A stretch of DNA of 64,000 bases from Sphagnum magellanicum (taxonomy: Eukaryota > Streptophyta > Sphagnopsida > Sphagnales > Sphagnaceae): positions 2,170,001 to 2,234,000 of the forward strand of contig CM038914.1 in assembly GCA_021904315.1 (NCBI GenBank), given 5' to 3'. The translations under genes were made by a program, and so were the position numbers. Positions 47,043-57,825 of this stretch are shown here, piece by piece. Position 1 is the first letter of the stretch. Each line of letters begins with the position of its first letter. A model generated the notes under the pieces. It worked only from the letters and a program-made list of their open reading frames with translations. It was not told the origin of the DNA and did not search any database.

Positions 47043-48914
47043 ATGGCGACCACCAAAGTTCAACGGATCATGACCCAGCCTATCGTTCGTTCCTCTTCTC
47101 TCCACCTCTTTTTTTGCTCAAAGTTTGTGTTTGTGTTGCTGTTTCTCCCCCTTCCGCTTTGTGAAAGTGTGTAGAAGCTTAGGAGTTAGCTTGGTTCGCG
47201 TTAGGCTGTTAGGGATTCTGCATTTCAAGCTCCATACGCGTTCTTTCTTCTGGCAAATCGTCACTAGCACGCTGCAGAAGCCTGTCTCTTGAATCCCGAG
47301 AGGAAAAAAAGGTCGCTCTGAGTCGATGATGGTATTTTAGGGTTTCTTTTCCCGTAAGAGTTTGTAGATGGGCATTTTCTGTTCACGCTTTTGGAGCTTC
47401 TTCTGTGGCTTTTTGCTATTTTGAGTCTACTTGATGTGTAAATTTCCAGCTTTGATTTTAGGGTTTTTTGCATGGTTCTTCTGGCCATGGAATCGATTTT
47501 GACATCATTCTTAGTCCCCTCCTCCTTTTACCCAGGATGGATTGTCTCAGATCTGGGACATCGTAGTCATGTGGAACTTTTTTCTTTCACCAATTTCCAT
47601 TGAACTTGCACTTTCTCATGTCAAACATTTTTCGTTGAAGATGTCGCTGTTCTTGTACTCCAATGCTAGCTGAGATTGCCAGATGCATCATCTATGATCT
47701 GTTTCTGCCTGTATAATTTGTTTCTCTGGATGTGGATGGGTCCATTGTCTGGGATGGATGTGGCATTGCTTGACAACTCCTGTCACATTTTCTTCAGAAC
47801 CTGATTTTCCGATTCTTGCAAAGTGTAAGCCTTCTTTTCTCATTATCCATGTGGCAGCTTCAAGTTCTGAGTATAAATGCAGGTTATGAACATGATCATG
47901 CCACAAGTGGATTGTATTTCTTATCTCGAGTCCTGTTCTGTTTAGTTTCTTACACGGCCTCACTGTACAAGACCATGTTGTTCATGTTTGTGCAGAAATC
48001 AAGGATCCAGTTCTGGCTGTTTGAGCAGAAGGATATGAGGATTGAAGGTCGTATCATTGTAAGTTTCTTTATCAAGCATCCTGGTAAGTTGAGATTAAAT
48101 TGCAGGATGTGCTTCTTCAATACTTGAGACTTCCCAATTGCTCTTGACTTTGTCCTTATTGGCAGGGATTTGATGAATACATGAATCTTGTTCTTGATGA
48201 TGCCGAGGAGATTTCTTTGAAGAAGAAGACACGAAAGCCTTTAGGTGAGTAACAATGATGCTATTGGAGAACTTCTTGAGTTAGTATTCTAAAACCCTAA
48301 ATCCTGAGCTGACCATCATCTTATTAGCTTTGCAGGCCGTAATGAAGACTTCTACAACCTTTGCAAGTACAGAGAGTAGTCTCTTCTTGAATTTGTTTTA
48401 TATCTGTGGAGCAGGAGTCTTTCTCCACAATCTGTCCCCTCTGAATTGTGGTTCTTAGTAGGTCAATTGCATTTGTGCATGTGATGCAGTATATCGTCAT
48501 CCGTCTTTTGCACTACTGCAATTTGAATACCTTGCTGGATTTTGTTTTGTTGCGTGACAGGGCGGATTTTATTAAAAGGGGATAACATCACACTCATGAT
48601 GAATACGTAAGTCAAGTTCATCTTTGCTTCCTCCTACCTTAAGAATCTCATTTCTATTGTTGGCTGGAATCTGGTTTGGTGTGTTGTCTTATGCCATGAT
48701 TGGAAGGATGGTTTTGTTTAAAATGACTGTAGATTGCTGTAAAATACTGATCAATCTGAATTATTCCTCAGTGACCTATTTCTTTGTACTTGTTAGAAAG
48801 ACTTTGAATTGTAGACACATATGGGGTTTCGTTCAAAAGTTATGTCCAAGGTTTTCTTATACATTGACATTGTGAGTCTTTCTCAATGTATTGCCTGGCT
48901 GCAGGGGGAAGTGA
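47043..48914 (+). CDS. SmE: Small nuclear ribonucleoprotein E (SmE)
   Basis: Six exons in phase: 47043-47084, 47798-47824, 47996-48058, 48166-48244, 48561-48606 and 48905-48914. They give 88 residues, the usual plant SmE length. SmE is one of seven Sm proteins that form the ring on the Sm site of U1, U2, U4 and U5 snRNAs and is needed for snRNP assembly and splicing. The protein starts [14 protein letters not shown], continues [20 protein letters not shown], shows the Sm1 motif [19 protein letters not shown] and the Sm2 motif [14 protein letters not shown], and ends NTGK. All introns are GT-AG; the AGT-GTAAGC donor at 47825 is fixed by phase. The small exons are typical for this gene. No competing start is present upstream in frame. 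Confidence 0.96.
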
Positions 48915-51900
48915 GATTGTGGTGCATGCTCTATTATGAGTGACCTTTCTGAAATACGACAGCAATTTGAGAAGAGGGTTCCCAGTAGTGACACTGCAGT
49001 CAAGACAGCCAAGTGAGATCAACTTGCATGTTGCACATACAGTGATCTACTGCAGAGGGAGTAGAGTTGCATGCCAGTAACAGGTCCTGAGGCTACCCTA
49101 GACAAATTTTAAGCCACAGGTTATACATTTACATTTGCCTTTTGCACATTTGTGAATGGAATTACCATCTTGTTTCACTGGTGCAAGTGTCTGTTTAATG
49201 TGAAGCAACAAACCACTCCCTTTTGTTGTGATCTTTTGACATTTGCTAAGAAGTTTGTACAAAAGTCTAAAGTTTATATGCACTAATTGAAAAGCATCCA
49301 CCACTTTGTGAGAACATTTTAAGAGAGGACTTTCAGATTCTCACCCTTAAATATGATTTGAATGCATTCCATTGCCCCCCAGAATTTATGTCTTTCCATT
49401 GCGTACTTTGACATGTCATGAAAACAAGCTAGATTCCAATATAATCAATGCAACTTGGACAATGTTGAAGGCTGGTGTTGGCAGTTGAAGTCTCTTACTT
49501 TGAAATGGTGAAACCCAAACCCAAGTGGGTAGGGTAGACTGGCCAGTGACTGAACACTTAAGCGCTCAGGGCAGCCCAGATGCAACGGGAGGGCTCTGTT
49601 GTTTCTGGTGTCCAAACAAAACTTGAACCCCTCCTCTTGTTGCATCTGACGCACTAACAATCATTGAAAAAAGATTAGAAATGAGAAAGTTACAGCCCCC
49701 CAAAGTAAAGGGTCGAAAACTCAAAAACACAAAATCACCGAAAACTACAAAGGCTGGTTCCTGAACACCCCCAAAAAATTCCTTTTATGTTGTTGTTGTT
49801 CTATTAGAATTCAAAAGATGATTTGTAGAACTTCAGGTGGTGCTCCTATGGCACTTTAAATCATCTAAAATGAATAAGAAATAAGAGAGTTGTGAGGTTT
49901 GAAAATAGGAGAGGTCAAAATGCAGAAAAATTAATAAGTTGAAATTTGAAACAACATAATTTCTTTACTGCTCTTTTTTTGCTGGTCCTTTGGCATTGCA
50001 TTTCTAAGATGATTTGTAGAGCTTGAGAAGGCGCTCCTATAACATTTTAAATCACTCAAAATGGAGAAGAATTGAGAAAGATCTGCCAAAGTGCTTGGTG
50101 ATAGACAGGCAATCAGTGATGGGTCGGTCTACCCTAGTTTTGGGCCAAATAAAAGCCGGGATTTGCATGGTGATCACTGGTGTAGCAACTGCAGAAGATG
50201 ATCTTGAAGACTAGATGAAATTGAACACTATTTGCATTGTAACTTTTTGGTCCATTTTTTTACAGTACAACAGTTCCTACAATTGTGATGACATTTGTTG
50301 ACAAGAAAGTAACAACTAAACCAAATGGTATCAAAATTTCTGAAGCGTTTGTTGTGATGATTGGGTTGTCAAGTGTACAGACCCCAGGTTCTAGCAAGCT
50401 TCTAGCAAGCTTTACCATACTGGTTGTTATATGGTCTGGGGTTCTTAAAGTAATGATGACTTTCCCACTTCTTTTGTCCTCCAGTTTTCTAGCGGAAATT
50501 TACATTGTTAGCTTTGATAGACAATAGGAAAGCTAATTTAAAACCAAAAAAATTCTAGTGCTAGCTGGAGGAGTGTGTTCCAATTTTCACAGTTTTTAAC
50601 CTGAAAAATGCGATTTCAACATGTACAAAAGATTTTTGTGAAGAAAATGGCCCTAATTCACTAGATTTTGAAAAAGGAAATCAAAATGAAGTCGCCAGAT
50701 TTCCACAACAGGTTCCAGCAAGTAGCCAAAATATAAAAGGATTCTTAAAATTTGGACTTTTGTATCTCGTCTATAGCCAAATCCGGCTAAATCTTCTTGT
50801 GGATGATTGCAAGTTTGGCTACATTGCAAAATTGGAAAAAAGAGAAAAAAAACAAAAAAAAACAAAACAGACAAACAAACAAAACCTGCACTGTAGCAAT
50901 GAATTTTTTTGTGACAAATTTTCACTGTTTTGCAATATTTTAAGGGACAAAAAAACAATGCATTGGAGTATGCGGCATTGCTGATGTGCCATAGCTATTG
51001 CCTCTTTGACAGGGTGGTACATGAAGTGCAATTATAAACCATTAATATTCCACAGCTTTTGCCAAAGGAAATTTCAAATTTACTAGTACAGACTTTAAAA
51101 CCCTTTTTCTCAGTCACATGAATGTGTCAAGCAATTGCCATTGGGAAGACCCAACTGTGCGGTGGCCAGATGCCCGTCACCAGGTTTGACCAATTATGGG
51201 CATCATTTTCCATAATTGGCATTCTCTCAGGAGAGATTCTGGCACATCATCAGGAACTTTGTAGACTATTGGCTAAACCTCACAATGTTCTATGTGCCAG
51301 TGGCCCACATGCATTTGAAAGAGCAATTGACCCTAAGATCGTTTTGGTTGCTACTCAAAATTGAGTTGCAAAGGATGTCAACAAACTCAATCTGATTTAC
51401 TACACAGGGGCTTGCTGCAGACAACAGTGGGGAGCCATTTCAATGAGATTTCTTATTTGACTACGTTTTGAGTGACCTACTAGTTTCGAAAGTCAATAAA
51501 AGCTCTGCAAACACAAGAGCATGATGACCCCATGAATTTCATAAACAGCAACTTTGAACACGAGAGTTTTCAATCAACTCCCTAACCACACCTATTTTGT
51601 CAGAGAGTCAAAGTCACCATGTTTCTGAAGATGGTTCAGAGCATGAGCAAATTGCTGTTGGTTGAGCATCTGAATCAGGATAAAACCATGATGAATAAAA
51701 AGGTATATGAGGGATTTGTCCCTCTCCTTTCACCTTCTAAGTTCATCAAAGCCACTAACCCTAATCAGGCACCTCCAAAAGGGAGAAATTCACAAAATAC
51801 TAGGCACCCAAATTGTAACACCTTTCTGCTACATAGTTTTTTGGGGAAGTCTCATAGATGTCCCTTCCCACAGCAATGGGTACAGGCACCCAGAGAATGA

Positions 51901-52101
51901 CAGAGCTCGTCAAGACATATCAATGATATAAACTACGATTGTCAAAATGAAAGCTAATACCTACTGAGAGGAGACCCACTCAGTGCATGTTGCAGTATTC
52001 AACAAATTGTCACCTCTTGTCCTGCAATGCTCCCAGTCAATGGTGAGCTTTAGAAACCATTGGGATCTACTTTGTGAAAAGTAGAAAGACCAGCACCACT
52101 A
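48915..52101. other. Intergenic DNA, no gene seen
   Basis: Short open frames (for example 51122-51364 and 51619-51900, plus strand) have no family resemblance and no flanking exons. The part next to 52101 is likely the 3' untranslated region of the minus-strand DUF1644 gene. One copy of the dispersed repeat lies at 50.7-50.8 kb. Confidence 0.5.
50690..50840. repeat. Composite dispersed repeat, copy D (tail only)
   Basis: Shares with the copies at 21.7, 22.2 and 25.3 kb the ordered segments CGCCAGATTTCCACA, AGCAAGTAGCCAAAATATA, TAGCCAAATCCGGC, TGGATGATTGCAAGTTTGGC and CATTGCAAAATTGG. Confidence 0.65.
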
Positions 52102-53361
52102 CTACAAGACATCTCCTCTTCCTCGCTGCCGGCTCCTCCGCCTACGACTTGTTGATGGTGTTCCCCCATCCATATTAGCACTGGTCCCCAGCCTGTTACT
52201 TGGGCCCCCATTCCCATTGCTGCCTTGTAGATTCTCCCCCCACAATGGCCCTCCCCTCGTATGGGTGCTCCCCGACTGTTGGTACCTTCCTCTAACCCTC
52301 GACGGCAATCCTCTTCCTCCCACTACTGATGCTGGCCCAAACACCTGACACAACAAAAACACCGTCCACCAGTTCCCTTCATCACCAGGAAAATCACTTC
52401 CATCCTCCTCCTCCTCAGGATCTTCATCATCACCATCAATCACATAATCCCCAAGAACAGTGGCGCCTGGCATGGCTGACTGTATGGTACTAAGCACATC
52501 CCCTATGTCTCTTTGACGTTCGAGCCGCCGCCAGTCCCGCTGCCTTGCAGGGTCAACATCAGAGGGGCGTGCTGATGGATGAATGCCCCGTGCATGCTTG
52601 CGCAGCTCCTCATAAGGCCCACTAAATCCACAAGCTTCTTGTGCACAGGTTCGTATCTTGCGATTGAGATGCTGTCGGGCAGCATCCACAACCTTCCACC
52701 CTTCCACTTTACCTCTGCAAAGAGGACAGAGCAAGTGCCCTGAATCAGCATCAGTACCTGAAGCAGCTCCTTGTAAGAGCTCCAATGACCCTCGTCCACC
52801 ACTATCATCTCTTCCCAAATCAACTCCCACAGAGGATCCACCACTCACATACTCAGCACCTCTTGCTGCAAAACCTTGCATAGCCAACCCTACTGGTGTT
52901 GTAGACATCCCTCCTTCCACATGCTCCTCCTCCAATCTCTCGCTTGCTGTCCCCAGTATCCTCAGTGGTCCTATTCCCCAAGTTCTTCCCACATCTATTG
53001 CCTCCTGAGACGATCTACCCTGGGCCACGATGCTGGAAACTCCACCTAGCGTGCCATCAGCCTTGTCTGAAGAGTCATGAGCTTTTCTGTATTGGTCAAG
53101 GCAGTTTGAGTGTCGATAGCTGGTGTCACAGATATACGGGCGACATCCTTTGTCATGAGATGCACAGATTAGCAGAACTGCATTGTGTGGATGCTCCAAA
53201 CAAATGGGGCAAGTGGCCTCCTCCCATTCTTTCTTCTGTGCACCATCATCCACAAACTTTGAGGAGCTTGCCACTCCTCTGCTAGGCCGAGAATAGGGCT
53301 TGTACACTACACCCTGTGCCTTTGGTGATAACAGAGAGTGGCTGCTAGGATCCTTGGGCAT
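52102..53361 (-). CDS. DUF1644 zinc-finger-like protein (419 aa)
   Basis: One intronless coding exon. The N-terminal half has EWEEATCPICLEHPHNAVLL, then CASHDKGCRPYICDTSYRHS and NCLDQYRKA (residues 45-93). A second zinc-binding region starts LLCPLCRGKVEGWKVVDAAR (about residue 211) and runs through CAQEACGFSGPYEELRKHAR to an HP motif and RQRDWRRLERQRDIGDVLST. This block order is the signature of the plant DUF1644 family (RING-like plus C2H2-like cysteines). Members are implicated in abiotic-stress responses in rice, but the biochemical role is unknown. The tail is low-complexity with an acidic patch (DGDDEDPEEEEDGSDF) and ends in an Arg/Ser-rich stretch that may be a nuclear signal. An acceptor-like TTTTTTAG just upstream of the start suggests a leader intron. 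Confidence 0.9.
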   Translation of the reverse strand: MPKDPSSHSLLSPKAQGVVYKPYSRPSRGVASSSKFVDDGAQKKEWEEATCPICLEHPHNAVLLICASHDKGCRPYICDTSYRHSNCLDQYRKAHDSSDKADGTLGGVSSIVAQGRSSQEAIDVGRTWGIGPLRILGTASERLEEEHVEGGMSTTPVGLAMQGFAARGAEYVSGGSSVGVDLGRDDSGGRGSLELLQGAASGTDADSGHLLCPLCRGKVEGWKVVDAARQHLNRKIRTCAQEACGFSGPYEELRKHARGIHPSARPSDVDPARQRDWRRLERQRDIGDVLSTIQSAMPGATVLGDYVIDGDDEDPEEEEDGSDFPGDEGNWWTVFLLCQVFGPASVVGGRGLPSRVRGRYQQSGSTHTRGGPLWGENLQGSNGNGGPSNRLGTSANMDGGTPSTSRRRRSRQRGRGDVL

Positions 53362-54960
53362 CTTGACTTGCCTTCCCTATCCTGCTCTGTACCTAAAAAA
53401 TCACTTTGAAACAAAGATATGCCACAATCATCCATGACACAACAATCCAAACAAACACCTCTCCCAAACACAAAGCTGAAAACGTGATCTTTCAAGCAAG
53501 CAAACCATATCCTCATGATCCCAACAAGGCCTAACAAAAGGAAGGTATCAAATCCAGACTCCAAACAAGAATCGAACAGGAAGTCCTCTTGTACACCTGC
53601 AACTGCACATCCTCTTCTACATACAAACCGACCAAAATTGATGTCCAAACTCACAATTTTGCAGATGACGACCATCATTGCTGGCCCTAGTAGGTATCAC
53701 AAAAACACATCCACCAAGAAACAAACCCTAGTACAACACAGAAAATCTTCAAGATCCAGGAAGCACACCTGATGTCTGTCACTGATAGATATGCAGAAAA
53801 CCCCACTGATGCTCGGGCACCAGACGTCCCAGCTCCTGCAAAGAAAAAAAAACACGCCGTCACATCAGAAGCCAGCCACAAACTTGTAAGATCCGTTGCC
53901 CAGGAGATCGGACTGCAAGCAGCAGAAAACAGGCCAAGGATTGAAACCCCTCAAAACACAGAATTTCACGCAATCTGAAACCGAAACGCAAGAATAGATA
54001 CTCTCCCCCCCCTAAAGCATACATAACACCAACCCGCCCTTGAAGCCTAGATTCCGGCCCTCCTGCTCTCCCTTCCCCCCCACCCTGAAAAGCAGGAACA
54101 AAAGTCTTTCCCGAAACAAAAGCAAAAAGCATGCGAGAAAAGGAGAGACAAACCAAGGGCACGCCAGCCACAGGGGAGGGATTGCAACAAAGCTTGCGAC
54201 AAAGGAGAGGAAAAAGCCTAGAAAACAAAACAAGGACAAAACAAAGACGAGCGTTGGAGAAGATACTCGTTGTTGCTGCTACTGCTTGCGCTTCCGTCCG
54301 TCCGTCCGTCCGCCCTCCGACTACTACTTGCTGTGCTGCCGCCAAAGCAACCAGATCAATTACAAAGCAGACCGAAACCACAGGACGCTTCGGCAACAAG
54401 CCATGGACGAGAAGAGACAGAACCGAGAAAGAAGAGACGGGAGAAAGAAGAGGCGGAACCAAAAAAAACAAAAGAGAAGAAGCAAACAAGCAAACAAAGG
54501 CGCCACTGGAAAAAGGAAATGGGGAGGAAATTGAGAGGAGGTTTTGACGAGGGATCTAGAAGGAAGGGAAGGAGGCGGCGATAGTGATGGAGAAGAAGGA
54601 GATCTGTAGTGAGCGCGAGAGTTCCCCCTCTCCCACCCCCGCAAAGCACCTCTTCTGATGCTATCAATCGCACAGCTCTCGCGTCGTCTCTCTCGCGAGC
54701 TCGTTCCCCTCGCAGCACCCCTGCCCGCAGCTTCTCTGCGGCCCTTAAGATTCAGGAGCGGCCCCTAAGTGAGAGAGGATCGGACCCTAAAGCTTCGAGG
54801 CTGCCGGTTCCTTGAATTAATTCTCTTCTTATTAGAACCGCCCTGCCGTGCCGGCCGACCGACCGACCGACCAGGGTTCTATATACCCGCCGACCCTTAC
54901 CTTCCGGTTCTTTCTTCGTCCACAATGTGAGAACCGGCCCACCACTAGTTGGTATGTTTG
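53362..54960 (-). promoter_or_regulatory. DUF1644 gene leader and promoter region
   Basis: Upstream of the start an acceptor (AG at about 53389) implies a leader intron. DNA at about 54.0-54.95 kb is markedly GC-richer with TCCG and CGAC repeats (54293-54312, 54859-54872) and probably holds the transcription start. Open frames on both strands here are low-complexity (Arg/Lys or Phe/Leu) and not supported as genes. Confidence 0.45.
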
Positions 54961-55283
54961 GCCCCCACCCCACGCCCCCCTTGAGCCAGCAGTGAGCACC
55001 TACTGGTGGTACCTTCAGCTTCTTGAGTGAGGCCTTTTAGTGGCCATATTCAACCCAGGAAATGTTAAATTTGGACTCGGAGACCCTGATTTTTAACTTA
55101 AGGGGTGGGAATTTCACCATGGTTAGATGCAACCCAAAATCATATCAAGTTTTAACCATGGTACTAGTGCGCCCACTCGGTAATGTAGGTGCTGGTTCAC
55201 CCAAGGTGTTGGTACAGTACCATGGGTCTGGTAGGTGGGTGTGTAGTAGAGGGAAGATGTTAGTTAATCTTTATTGTAGGTAG

Positions 55284-55549
55284 TACAAAAGCATTGCTTG
55301 CAAAAAAAAATTTCCTTGTCTGCCCTTGAGTTGATCGATCTTTTTCTCCAAAAAAAAGATAGATGCTGCCCAAGACACACATTGGGTCCTGTTATGCAGG
55401 TTTTGAGTCCCTAACAGACCCAAAACATGCATAACAGGGACTCCAATTGTTGTATTAGGAGCAGCAAGATGTCTGTATGGTGGGTGAGCAGCACCAGACG
55501 CATCTTGTTTGGGCAAATGGGGAAAAAGAAGCAAGCAATGCTTTTGTAT
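55284..55549. mobile_element. MITE copy 2
   Basis: Inverted GTACAAAAGCATTGCTTGC and GCAAGCAATGCTTTTGTA ends, 266 bp apart, fitting a TA target duplication. Both arms resemble the copy at 16.3-16.6 kb: AAAAGATAGATGCTGCCCAAG-type sequence on the left side and GGGCAAATGGGG with GAAGCAAGCAATGC on the right. An internal palindrome (TTATGCAGGTTTTG and CAAAACATGCATAA) forms the centre. No ORF. Confidence 0.8.
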
Positions 55550-55984
55550 TTTATGCAGCAAGCGGTTCTGCCACCCGAGGCTCTGTCCTGAAAATGAAAA
55601 TAAGGTATTACATTTAATGTTCTACTCTGAACTCAAGTTATATTGGATGAAAGTTTATTGGCTTTATGAAAGATCATAACAAATACATCTCACATTTGTA
55701 CTAAAAAATAAAGTTTTCTAACCATCTCAGAATTCAGTGTACATGTTTCGAAATTGAAACCATACTTCCATTGTCTTTTCTTTAACCATACAAATGAATA
55801 TAAAGTTGTGATTGATTATATTGTCTAAGAAAATTCAAGTTTTTAAAACTTGGATAATGTAGACAATTTTTAGCAATGTGCATGTGGTATTTCGATGTTT
55901 GAAATAAACATCAATATTGAATGGATATAATTTACATGTAAAGATTTTTATTTTTGGTCTCATTTTCATTTTGAAGTTTGAGAA

Positions 55985-57700
55985 TTTAGCATTTTTTATA
56001 TTTGTTTTTGTCACATTTTGGGTTTAGGTTTTCCATAAAAGGTGTATTGTTATGATGTTTGATGGGTGTACATATGGATAGAACAATCATTTTTTTAAAA
56101 ATTGTCTTGGTATTAATATTTACGATTTTTTTTACACATGGTCCATGTAAAAAAAAATGTAAAAAATGCAAATTCAAGCCATAAGGTGTCAACATTTTGG
56201 GAGCAATTAATTAGGTGGAAAATGCAACATTTACATGCATATTTTCACAAATATTACACTTTAAGTTAATAGTTCTTTGTTACACATGGGAAGTGTGTTG
56301 GTAATTTGAATGCAATATAAATCAGTTTGTGAAAATATGATTAATATGCTTTTGTTACACCATATTTGCATTTATTTCCAGGGACATTTACCCATATATG
56401 GTCTAATTGAAATCTAGCTTTTGTGGCGTTTTCATTAAATTGTGATTTTAAGTGGAAATTATCCATGAAATGTAATAGTTCTTGTTTATTTTTTGGTTGA
56501 TTATTGTTTTTTAGAATGTCAACATTAAAATCTCCCATAATGATGATTGGACAATGTTCAAAAGATTATTGAATTATAATTTGAAGATTATTTAGGAATG
56601 TAGAATTTGAACATGAATGAACTCTATACACACATACAATTTTATTTTTTCATGTATAAATATTTAAAAAATTTACAATATATTTTAAACCATCATTAAT
56701 TATTGTATTGAAGGAATCTAAATGCATGTGTCATACATCATCATTAACCCATGACCATCATGGATTGAAATATATGAATATTTCGACGAATTTATAAATT
56801 TGTGCACGTCTATTGATGCATGGTGTATTCTTGTTTATATAAAACATAAGACATGAAACATTTGAAGGTTATGATCATGATTGATGTCTTTGTAATGTTG
56901 GCATAAAGAAGTTGTATTCAAGGCTTGGATAATTACATGAAAATTATGTAAGTTTTTAATTGAAGAATCAATGGTATCCAAATTACAATTGTTTTCAATC
57001 TATTCATTTATACATGTACTCTTGGATCCACATAAAAAAATTCATGTTGAAGAAGGGCTAACAAATTTTATTTATTTTTTGTTTGAATGTGGGATAATGA
57101 TGTATATTTTGACCCATGTTTTTAATGTTAATGGGATCAAAAATCAATTCATCTAATGATAATCCTTGAAAATGATGAATGGTTCTTGTTATTGGAAATT
57201 GAAACCTTATTATGATAAATGATTGGGATTTACCAACTTTTATGTTTTTTGATGATAGGTTCAATTATTGTCCATTTTGATTCAATGTTGTTGTTGTAAT
57301 AATGATTATATTTTTCTTTTGTTAATGTTCCAAATTTAAAATTCTGAAACATTATTCATATAATGGTTTTTTAACAATATGTTATTGATGTTTTAAAAAT
57401 GCCATCAACTCCATTCACAAGACTATTAGATGTTACATAATTACCAACACATAATTCAACCAACATATCTTTTTTATATTAATTGTAAAATGCAAACCCA
57501 TAGTTTTATTTGAATCATTTAAAAGTTTGTAAGATGGGGGGCATGATTAATGGTTGATGTCCATTGTAAACATGGGACCTAATGTGTTAAGGAACACATT
57601 TTCATTGTGTTTTTGCACAAGTTTATTTGTATAAAATAAATATGAAATAGTATAATCATTGGATAGTTGTCAATTACAATTTGAATTTATAAATTCAATA
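55985..57700 (-). pseudogene. Helentron/Helitron2-type relic: PIF1-like helicase C-terminus plus EEP endonuclease
   Basis: Read on the minus strand across several frames. Helicase-end blocks are KDMLVELCVGNYVTSNSLV and NGVDGIF (57.39-57.47 kb), RFQFPITRTIHHFQGLSLDE (57.13-57.21 kb), then YVDPRVHV and MNRLKT (about 57.0 kb). These are followed by an endonuclease-exonuclease-phosphatase-like part: VIIQALNTTSLCQHYKDI, VHKFINSSKYSYISIHDGHG, and MGDFNVDILKNNN to FQLDHIWVNV (56.38-56.54 kb), then FHKLIYIAFKLP. The order helicase then EEP on one polypeptide is characteristic of Helentrons. Rolling-circle Rep and helicase N-terminal parts are missing, and stops and frameshifts are frequent. The 5' (right) end lies within about 130 bp of the start of the HNL relic. 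Confidence 0.8.
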
Positions 57701-57825
57701 TATTTTTAATTTTCTATTGTAATACGAAATTTGTTCAAACTTTGTATAAAGACCATATCAAACTATCACATAACTTTATTCTTTTTAAGGTGTTTATGTG
57801 CAAGCTGCAAGTGTTGTGGACTTGA

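Noticed and set aside
52503..53285. Frames overlapping the DUF1644 gene on both strands
   Set aside because: They are shadows of the conserved 419-codon frame, which carries the full family signature.
54040..54718. Overlapping long frames on both strands near the DUF1644 promoter
   Set aside because: They are Arg/Lys-rich on one strand and Leu/Phe-rich on the other, which is expected from GA-rich leader DNA. No conserved motif or splice structure was found.
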